DNA of 12,307 nt from CAIWAH01 sp043755815 (GTDB taxonomy: Bacteria; Verrucomicrobiota; Verrucomicrobiia; Limisphaerales; UBA9464), in contig JAYUSF010000276.1 of NCBI GenBank assembly GCA_043755815.1, positions 1 through 12,307 of the forward strand, in the 5' to 3' direction. Position 1 is the stretch's first letter, and each line of letters starts with the position of its first letter. Shown piece after piece: positions 7,088 through 12,307 of this stretch. Position numbers and translations under genes: made by a program. The notes under the pieces were generated by a model. The model saw nothing but the letters and a program-made list of their open reading frames with translations, had not been told where the DNA came from and made no database searches.

Positions 7088-8368
7088 TCACCGCAGCTTC
7101 TTCACCAGCACCTTGGAATTCCGGCCGCTGGCGTCGTAGCGGTCGCGGCGCGCCGGCGGCAGGTCTTCCGGCCCGCCCTCGGTGAAGCCGCCCTTGGCCT
7201 GGAACCAGGCGAAGGCCTGGGTCGAGAGCGTCACGAGTTCCGCCAGGTTCAGCTCCCGCGCCTTGGCCTCGACGAACTGCACCAGCTTGCGGCCGATGCC
7301 CTGATTCTCGTGGGCCGGGCTGACGAAGAGGAACGCAAGTTCGCCCTTGTTTTGCTCGGGATGGACGTGCAACGCGACGCAGGCGACCGGGTTGCGGTCG
7401 ATTTCAAACAGGTAGTAGTCGCCGATCCGTTTCTCGATCTCGGCGCGGGTGCGTTTCACGAGTTCGGAGGCCGCGACGGAATTCTTGGTCAACTGGAGCA
7501 GGTGGCGGATGTCCTTCTTCATCGCCCGGCGGACCTGCTGGTATTCGTTGGCGTAGATCAGCGTGCCGATGCCCTCGTTGGAGAAGACCTCGGCGAGAAG
7601 GCCCTCGTCCACGGTCCCGTTGAGAATGTGGACCCGCGGCACGCCGGCCTCGCAGGCCGCCACGGCGCAGCGGGCCTTTGACAGCATCCCGGGCGGGATG
7701 TCGTCGGGGCGCTGCGTGAGCAGTTGCTTGAGTTCGCCGACCAGCAGTTGGCGGAGCAGCGTGCCCTGGCGGGTCAGGCCGTCGGTCGCGGTCAGAAACA
7801 TCAGCTTCGACGCCTTGAGCTGTTCCGCCAGGGCCTGGGCGATCGCGTCGGAGTTCACGCGGAAGCTCCGGCCGTCGCCATCGAAGCCGAGCGGTGGCAC
7901 GACGGGCACGATGCCCTGCGCGAGCAGGTTTTGCAGAAACTCGACGTCCACGCGCTCCACCTTGCCGGTGAACTGCTGATCGATCCCGCCCACGATGCCG
8001 AGCGGATGCGCGATCACCGCGTTGGTCGACACCGCGCGGAGGTCGTTCGTCGCCAGCCCCTCGAGAATCTCGTGCGTGAGGCGGTTTGCCGCCGTGAGCG
8101 CCAGTTTCAGCGTCGCGGCGTCAGTGATGCCGCCGCCGTCGAGGTTTGAGGCGGGCAGGCCACTTTCCGCCGCCAGCGCCGCAATCTGCGCCGAGGCGCC
8201 GTGCACGAGCACGATGCGGATGTTCAGCGAACGCAGGACCGCGAGGTCGAGCAGCAGGTTGGGAAAGTTGTCGTCGGTGACCACGGCGCCATCCAGGGCG
8301 ACGACGAACGTCTTCTCCCGGAAGCGGGGAATGTAGCGGAGGATCCCGCGGAGATCGGTTGGTTTCAC
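7088..8368 (-). CDS. argA: Amino-acid N-acetyltransferase (N-acetylglutamate synthase), ArgA type
   Basis: The enzyme transfers acetyl from acetyl-CoA to L-glutamate, the first step of arginine synthesis. The 426-residue product is close to the usual ~440 of E. coli ArgA and has the same two domains. Residues 1-275 are the amino-acid-kinase fold, usually the arginine feedback site, with KTFVVALDGAVV at 19-30, IRIVLVHGASAQI at 50-62, DGGGITDA at 77-84 and RVNSDAIAQALAEQL at 170-184. Residues 280-426 are a GNAT acetyltransferase with the acetyl-CoA loop ENQGIGRKL at 354-362 and the ending YDASGRNSKVLVKKL, like the E. coli C-terminus. The GTG at 8368 is the start because the homologous N-terminus (KPTDLRGILRYIPRFREKTF) begins there; no good ribosome site precedes it. 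The first Gly of the kinase-fold GG loop is Asp25 here. The open frame runs far upstream, but that part is antisense to the dehydrogenase gene and not coding. Confidence 0.92.
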   Translation of the reverse strand: MKPTDLRGILRYIPRFREKTFVVALDGAVVTDDNFPNLLLDLAVLRSLNIRIVLVHGASAQIAALAAESGLPASNLDGGGITDAATLKLALTAANRLTHEILEGLATNDLRAVSTNAVIAHPLGIVGGIDQQFTGKVERVDVEFLQNLLAQGIVPVVPPLGFDGDGRSFRVNSDAIAQALAEQLKASKLMFLTATDGLTRQGTLLRQLLVGELKQLLTQRPDDIPPGMLSKARCAVAACEAGVPRVHILNGTVDEGLLAEVFSNEGIGTLIYANEYQQVRRAMKKDIRHLLQLTKNSVAASELVKRTRAEIEKRIGDYYLFEIDRNPVACVALHVHPEQNKGELAFLFVSPAHENQGIGRKLVQFVEAKARELNLAELVTLSTQAFAWFQAKGGFTEGGPEDLPPARRDRYDASGRNSKVLVKKLR

Positions 8369-8683
8369 TGCGTGACAAAAGACACCGCGCGGAGTGGTAG
8401 GGTAGAACGCCACGGATTCAACGCGGAAAACACGGTTGGATGGATTGTGGGCAAGTTGCCGGGCCGCTCGAAAATTCGCCGGCCGACTTCGGCTGTCCTG
8501 GTCCTGTGGGCGCCCGCGCCCGCGCTGCGACAGGCGAGGGCGCCTGTCGGACCTGACACCGGCGAGGGCGCCGGTGCCACTTGCCTGGGTAGTCCGCCGC
8601 ATGGCGCGGTTCGAGTCCGCTGCCCAGATTCGGGTGTCGCCTGACCCGCCTCCTCGCGTAGCCTGCGCCCGGTTTTTGCGTCC
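8369..8683. promoter_or_regulatory. Divergent spacer between argA and the alcohol dehydrogenase gene
   Basis: This 315 bp must contain the promoters of argA (leftward) and the dehydrogenase gene (rightward). I see no strong -35/-10 pair for either; on the minus strand TTGAAT near 8428 with a TACCAC 16 bp later is only a weak candidate. No ARG-box-like AT-rich palindrome is evident near argA. The middle holds twin hairpins (8529-8576) and a tRNA T-arm-like motif (8585-8628). No gene is supported here. Confidence 0.5.
8529..8576. repeat. Twin hairpins sharing a GGCG-AGGG-CGCC core
   Basis: Two perfect 8 bp stems lie 8 bp apart: gacaggcg-aggg-cgcctgtc at 8529-8548 and caccggcg-aggg-cgccggtg at 8557-8576. 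They share the same four-base loop and inner GGCG/CGCC stem, but the outer stem bases differ in a compensated way. From memory, this paired form (ACAGGCGAGG...CACCGGCGAGG...) recurs as an intergenic repeat in Verrucomicrobia. Confidence 0.75.
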
Positions 8684-9841
8684 ATGAGCCTCACCGCCTT
8701 TTCGTTTCCCACCCGCACCCTCTTCGGCGCCGGCGCCCTCCGGGAGCTGCCCGCCAACCTCACCCAGCTCGGCATCAAACGCCCGCTCGTCGTTACTGAC
8801 GGCGGCTTTGCGAAGACCGACGCCTTCAGGATGCTTGCCGCGGTCCTCGGTGAGGCGGAGCAGGGCAAGTCGTGGTTCCTCTACGCTGGGGTGCATCCCA
8901 ATCCCATCGAGGCCGACGTCGCGGAACCCGCCGCGCTGATCCGCGAACACGGTTGCGATGGGGTGATCGCCATCGGCGGCGGCAGTCCGCTCGACGCGGG
9001 CAAGGCGGCCCGCCTCCTCGCCAAGCATCCCGGCTTCCCGCTGGCCAAGTTCTACGAACAGCCCGCCGACTGGGCCGGCCTCCTGCCCCTGATCGCCATC
9101 CCGACCACCGCCGGCACCGGCAGCGAGGTGGGCCGCAGCTCGGTCATCACCCTTGACGGCACAAAACGCAAGGCGGTCATCTTCCACCCGGAACTGCTGG
9201 CCAAACTCGTGATCCTTGACCCGGAACTCACGGTCGGCTTGCCGCCCAAGCTGACCGCCGCGACGGGCGCCGACGCGCTCACGCACTGCATCGAGAGCTA
9301 CACCTGCCCGCAGTTCCACCCGCTGTGCGACGGCCTCGCGCTCGAAGGCATCCACCTGATCGTGGACGCCCTGCCGCGGGCGGTGAGGGACGGCAAGGAT
9401 CTGGACGCACGCGGCAAAATGCTGGTCGCCGCGGCGATGGGCGCCATCGCCTTCCAAAAGGACCTGGGGGTTGTGCATTCCCTGGCGCATCCGCTCTCGG
9501 CGCTGTGCGGCATGCACCATGGGCTGGCGAACGCCCTGTGCCTGGTCGCCGGCATGAAGTTCTGCGCCGCGCGCAAACCCGGCCTCTACCGGCGCGTGGG
9601 TGTGGCGTGCGGGTTGGCCATGCAGTCGTGCAGCGATGCCGAGGCGGATTCCAAGACGATCGCCTTCGTCGCTGAATTCCTCGCCGCCCTGGGTTTGAAC
9701 ACCAAACTCAGCGAACACGGCGCGAAGCCGGAACTGCTGGACGACTTGGTTGCCCAAGCCGTGGAGGATCCCTGTCACAAAACGAACGCCGTGCCCGTGA
9801 CGGCCGCCGACTTCCGCGCGCTTTATCTGGAGTGCCTGTAA
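8684..9841 (+). CDS. Iron-containing (type III) alcohol dehydrogenase
   Basis: A 385-residue NAD(P)-dependent dehydrogenase of the Fe-ADH family, full length for the group (~380-390). The N-terminal dinucleotide domain shows FGAGALREL at 14-22, the coenzyme loop IGGGSPLDAGKA at 97-108 and PTTAGTGSEV at 140-149. The C-terminal helical domain carries the four metal ligands in the FucO pattern: Asp197 and His201 in GADALTHCIESY, His265 in VVHSLAHPL and His279 in GMHHGLANA, with His269 as the expected catalytic neighbour. Spacings match FucO exactly (4 between the first pair, 14 between the last pair). It interconverts an alcohol and an aldehyde in the cytoplasm; the substrate cannot be read from the sequence. 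The ATG at 8684 begins the conserved N-terminus; no Shine-Dalgarno is visible. It is transcribed alone, divergent from argA. Confidence 0.92.
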   Translation: MSLTAFSFPTRTLFGAGALRELPANLTQLGIKRPLVVTDGGFAKTDAFRMLAAVLGEAEQGKSWFLYAGVHPNPIEADVAEPAALIREHGCDGVIAIGGGSPLDAGKAARLLAKHPGFPLAKFYEQPADWAGLLPLIAIPTTAGTGSEVGRSSVITLDGTKRKAVIFHPELLAKLVILDPELTVGLPPKLTAATGADALTHCIESYTCPQFHPLCDGLALEGIHLIVDALPRAVRDGKDLDARGKMLVAAAMGAIAFQKDLGVVHSLAHPLSALCGMHHGLANALCLVAGMKFCAARKPGLYRRVGVACGLAMQSCSDAEADSKTIAFVAEFLAALGLNTKLSEHGAKPELLDDLVAQAVEDPCHKTNAVPVTAADFRALYLECL

Positions 9842-9872
9842 GTCGCAGCGGGCGTCGTTGGTCGTCGGAGCC

Positions 9873-9893
9873 GCGTTCGCGGAACGCTCTTTG
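9873..9893 (+). terminator. Possible weak terminator after the alcohol dehydrogenase gene
   Basis: A perfect 6 bp stem (gcgttc, loop gcg, gaacgc) at 9873-9887 is followed by tctttgg, 31 bp past the stop at 9841. The stem is short and the T-rich tail poor, so this is only a candidate. Confidence 0.25.
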
Positions 9894-9986
9894 GAGCTGG
9901 CGGGGCGCATGGGCCCGGGCGGCCGGCGACCCTGCACCACGGAGACGCTTCCGCTGCAGTTGCCCGTGCGCCATCTCCGGTGGGGC

Positions 9987-10003
9987 GGCATTCGTCGAAT
10001 GCC
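9987..10003. promoter_or_regulatory. 17 bp palindrome upstream of the secretion ATPase gene (operator candidate)
   Basis: The sequence ggcattcg-t-cgaatgcc is a perfect inverted repeat with a single central base, 80 bp before the ATPase start. A short dyad of this size is what a dimeric repressor or activator would bind. No regulator gene is in the window. The AT-richer tgtagtaaagaat at about 10045-10057 between it and the gene could be part of a promoter, but no clear -35 accompanies it. The rest of the 241 bp spacer holds no gene that I can support. Confidence 0.4.
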
Positions 10004-10082
10004 CACAGATTCCCACGCGTCGCACTTCCGCCGCCGGGGGTGGGTGTAGTAAAGAATCGTTCCGCCAGCCGGGGGCCACCAT

Positions 10083-11753
10083 ATGAACCTTTCGCACCTC
10101 CTCCTGACCCACGGGCTGTTGACCGACAGCCAGTTGGGCGACGCCCTGTCGTTGCAGCGGGCCGAGGGGCTGCGCCTGGACCGCGCCATCGTCCAGCTGG
10201 GTTTGCTGACCGAGCAGCAGTTGCTGGAGCTCATGGCGAAGCAGCTTCACCTGCCGATGGTGCGGTTGCAGGACCTGACCATCACGCCGGAGATTCTACG
10301 GGCGCTGCCGTCCAAGGTGGTTTACCGCAAGCGCCTGGTGCCCATCTCCCGCGAGAACGGCGTGCTCAACGTCGCGACCAGCGACGCGTTCGACCTCTAT
10401 GCCTTCGACGACCTGCGGCTGAGCACCGGGCTCGACGTCCAGCCGGTGCTGGCGCCGCGGGATGACATCGACAAGTTCATCAAGTCCCACTACGGCCTGG
10501 GCGGCGACACGCTCGACGAGATGGTGGGAGCTGACGACCTGGAAGGCGTCAGCGTCACCGGCGAATCGGGCGAAGACCTGATGGAGTTGGCCCAGGAAGC
10601 CAGCGTCATCAAGCTGGTCAACGAGATCATCGTCGAGGCGGTCAACGAGCGGGCGTCCGACATCCACATCGAGCCCTACGAGCACCACATGGCGATCCGC
10701 TACCGGATCGACGGCGTGCTCCAGGAAGCCTCCGTGCCGCCGCAGATGCACCGGTTCCAGGCGGCGATCATCTCGCGCATCAAGATTCTCTCGAACCTGA
10801 ACATCGCCGAGCGCCGCATCCCGCAGGACGGCCGGATCAAGTTCCAGGTCGGCGGCCGGCAGGTGGACGTCCGCGTGAGCGTCATCCCGATGATCTTCGG
10901 CGAGGGCGTGGTGATGCGTCTCCTCGACAAGGCCAACGTGCTCTTCACGCTGCAACAGCTCGGCATGGACGACACGACCTACGGGCTGTTCAAGGGCCTG
11001 ATCGACCGTCCGCACGGCATCTTCCTCGTCACCGGGCCGACCGGTTCCGGCAAGACGACCACGCTCTACGCTGCGCTCAACGCCATCATCGGTCCTGGCC
11101 TCAAGTGCATCACCGTCGAGGACCCCGTGGAATACAACCTCCAGGGCGTGAACCAGATTCCGGTGAACCACGCGGTCGGCATGACCTTCGAGAAGGGGCT
11201 GCGTGCGATCCTGCGTCACGATCCCGACGTGGTGATGATCGGTGAAATCCGCGACCTCGAGACCGCCAGCGCTGCGACGCAGGCGGCGATGACCGGCCAC
11301 CTCGTGCTCTCCACGCTGCACACCAACGACGCCGCGTCGGCCGCCATGCGCCTGATTGAAATGGGCGTGGAGCCGTTCCTCGTCAGCAGCACGATGATCG
11401 GCGCGATGGCCCAGCGGCTCGTCCGCCGGCCCTGCCCCAAGTGCAAGGAGCTTTACGAACCCGACCGGGCCACGCTGCCGCGCGATCTCATCCTGGAACC
11501 CGGCCAGAAGCTGACCCGGGGCACCGGCTGTCCGCACTGCCGCGGCACCGGCTACCGCGGCCGGACCGGCCTCTACGAACTGATGGTCATGAGCGACATC
11601 ATCGGCGAGAAGATCATCGACCGCGCCCCGACGCCCCAGATCATCGCCGCCGCCCGCGCCACCGGCCTTCGCCTGCTCCGCGAGGACGGCTGGATCAAGG
11701 TCCGCGCCGGCGCGACCACGCCGGACGAGGTGGTGCTGTGCACGGCGCTGTGA
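10083..11753 (+). CDS. GspE/PilB-family ATPase (type II secretion or type IV pilus assembly)
   Basis: A 556-residue cytoplasmic hexameric ATPase that drives pilus or pseudopilus polymerisation, complete and of normal length. Residues 1-138 form one MshEN/T2SSE N-terminal domain (LLLTHGLLTDSQLGDAL, RLDRAIVQLGLLTEQQL, VVYRKRLVPI). The catalytic part has the Asp box SDIHIEPYEHH at 192-202, RYRIDGVL at 206-213, Walker A GPTGSGKT at 318-325, Walker B DPDVVMIGEIRD with Glu388 at 380-391, and the His box TGHLVLSTLHTND at 404-416. Four cysteines (C451, C454, C483, C486; CPKC and CPHC) make the zinc-binding site of assembly ATPases, which is absent from PilT-type retraction motors. GspE and PilB cannot be told apart here because no other pilus or secretion gene is in the window. 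ATG at 10083; a G-rich ccggggg ~8 bp upstream may serve as ribosome site. Confidence 0.93.
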   Translation: MNLSHLLLTHGLLTDSQLGDALSLQRAEGLRLDRAIVQLGLLTEQQLLELMAKQLHLPMVRLQDLTITPEILRALPSKVVYRKRLVPISRENGVLNVATSDAFDLYAFDDLRLSTGLDVQPVLAPRDDIDKFIKSHYGLGGDTLDEMVGADDLEGVSVTGESGEDLMELAQEASVIKLVNEIIVEAVNERASDIHIEPYEHHMAIRYRIDGVLQEASVPPQMHRFQAAIISRIKILSNLNIAERRIPQDGRIKFQVGGRQVDVRVSVIPMIFGEGVVMRLLDKANVLFTLQQLGMDDTTYGLFKGLIDRPHGIFLVTGPTGSGKTTTLYAALNAIIGPGLKCITVEDPVEYNLQGVNQIPVNHAVGMTFEKGLRAILRHDPDVVMIGEIRDLETASAATQAAMTGHLVLSTLHTNDAASAAMRLIEMGVEPFLVSSTMIGAMAQRLVRRPCPKCKELYEPDRATLPRDLILEPGQKLTRGTGCPHCRGTGYRGRTGLYELMVMSDIIGEKIIDRAPTPQIIAAARATGLRLLREDGWIKVRAGATTPDEVVLCTAL

Positions 11754-11773
11754 ACTGAGCAACAGCCGAACGA

Positions 11774-12076
11774 ATGACACGCCTCAGCAAGTTTTGGGAT
11801 TTTTCCCTCGGAGTGGCTGTGATTGCCTCGGCGCCGATATTCTCGTTCGTCGTCCTAGTTTCAAGCGCACGCTATTTGCCTGATTCAACGCTGGTCCTGT
11901 GGGGGATGTTGTCGGTCAGTTTTTTGACCTACTTGGCGGCCTGTATTTGGCGGAGCAAAAGGAGACAACTGCCGCGGTCCTTTTTGGCGTGGGAGATTCT
12001 GGTAGCAACCGTGACTGGTATGCTTTTTATGGTGGTCTATACTGCTGCTGGGTTTGCCGCACATGGAGCCGACTAG
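11774..12076 (+). CDS. Small hypothetical membrane protein, three predicted helices
   Basis: The 100-residue product has three strongly hydrophobic segments at about residues 10-31, 39-59 and 71-96. A basic loop (RSKRRQLPR, 60-68) lies between the second and third, which places that loop in the cytoplasm and the N-terminus outside by the positive-inside rule. I recognise no family. It starts 20 bp after the ATPase stop on the same strand, so it may be co-transcribed. Its base composition is clearly lower in GC than the flanking genes and its codons end in A/T more often, hinting at a different origin. No ribosome site is obvious. An overlapping frame at 11899-12174 lacks protein-like features, and this frame is preferred for its membrane pattern. 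A short accessory of the pilus/secretion system is possible but unproven. Confidence 0.6.
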   Translation: MTRLSKFWDFSLGVAVIASAPIFSFVVLVSSARYLPDSTLVLWGMLSVSFLTYLAACIWRSKRRQLPRSFLAWEILVATVTGMLFMVVYTAAGFAAHGAD

Positions 12077-12101
12077 TTGCCCAAACATTCAGATTAGCAC
12101 C

Positions 12102-12307
12102 CGCCTGCGTGTGGGGGAGGCAGGCCGGGGGGCGGCTTTGCTGCCGCCAGCGCCGGAGGCGCGACAGAGAGTAGCCCACGGCGTGAGCCGTGGGTTGGCG
12201 GCTCAAACCAACCGAGCCCCGGATGGGGCGGAAGAGCCGTCGGTCACACCAACGCCCCCGTCTCTTTCGCCCCTGCCGGGGCTTGGCCGCGTTGTTGGCT
12301 TACCCAC
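12102..12307. repeat. Dense hairpin cluster, REP-type repeat element, cut by window end
   Basis: At least five inverted pairs lie in about 200 bp: cctgc/gcagg around 12103-12125; ggcggc-tttgct-gccgcc at 12131-12148; gcgcc-gga-ggcgc at 12150-12162; cccacggc-gtga-gccgtggg at 12175-12194; and a long imperfect pairing of agccccggatggggcggaag (from about 12214) with a reverse-complement copy near 12261-12283 (ctctttcgcccctgccgggg). The motifs cccacggc...gccgtggg and gccccgg...ccggggc are, from memory, characteristic of REP-like repeats scattered in Planctomycetes and Verrucomicrobia genomes, often mobilised by TnpA_REP (RAYT) transposases. No transposase gene is visible; it may lie past the edge. 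No protein-coding gene is supported in this stretch. Confidence 0.7.

Noticed and set aside
6416..7681. 421-codon plus-strand open frame across the DUF4394 and argA genes
   Set aside because: It covers two recognisable minus-strand genes and their spacer, starts at TTG and shows no family features.
8585..8628. A tRNA gene suggested by the ggttcgagtcc motif
   Set aside because: No D-arm or anticodon arm and too short for a tRNA; kept only as a low-interest look-alike.
8369..10234. Upstream extension of the argA frame on the minus strand, giving a 1048-codon open frame
   Set aside because: It runs antisense through the complete alcohol dehydrogenase gene and has no domain sense before KPTDLRGIL. 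High GC removes stop codons from antisense frames.
10296..11780. 494-codon minus-strand open frame opposite the secretion ATPase
   Set aside because: It is antisense to a gene with complete Walker, Asp/His-box and zinc motifs. The low-complexity His/Asp/Val-rich translation is a shadow.

Overview
The window is high-GC DNA that most resembles Verrucomicrobiota (Limisphaerales/Pedosphaera-like), though a planctomycete or related soil/aquatic PVC bacterium is possible. This rests on several family resemblances: the C-terminal part of a WD40-repeat protein of the kind usually fused to Ser/Thr kinases; very large secreted proteins with phage-tail-fibre/YadA-head-like modules; a secreted protein ending in the FFRLR-type tail common in this phylum; a PEP-CTERM protein; and intergenic fold-back repeats. 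The taxonomic call is inference from recognition, not a search.

Layout. 1-2076 (+): 3' part of a WD40 propeller protein, cut by the window edge. 2077-2329: spacer almost filled by a ~150 bp inverted-repeat element. 2330-5462 (+): one long secreted fibre-like protein (about 1043 residues when repaired) split into two frames by a single extra base in a six-G run at 3761-3766. Its stop overlaps (ATGA) the start of a small secreted protein at 5459-5920 (+), so the two form a translationally coupled pair. A symmetric GC-rich hairpin with flanking A4/T4 (5934-5961) separates this pair from a convergent gene, 5984-6880 (-), encoding a DUF4394-type beta-propeller with a C-terminal PEP-CTERM signal. 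Upstream of that, on the same strand, is argA (7088-8368, -), the amino-acid kinase/GNAT fusion for the first step of arginine synthesis.

8369-8683 is a divergent spacer with twin GC-rich hairpins and a tRNA T-arm look-alike. It separates argA from an iron-dependent alcohol dehydrogenase (8684-9841, +). After a 241 bp spacer with a 17 bp palindrome comes a complete GspE/PilB-type secretion/pilus ATPase (10083-11753, +), followed 20 bp later by a three-helix small membrane protein of visibly lower GC (11774-12076, +). The window ends in a dense cluster of hairpins (about 12100-12307) that looks like a REP-type repeat element.

Functionally this is a patchwork rather than a single pathway: cell-surface/secreted proteins (2330-6880), housekeeping metabolism (argA, alcohol dehydrogenase) and envelope machinery (the ATPase). 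I see no defence system, CRISPR array, transposase gene, rRNA or complete tRNA. The most unusual parts are the split fibre protein, its exact tandem ILDNTV repeat, and the three different fold-back repeat families in the spacers.
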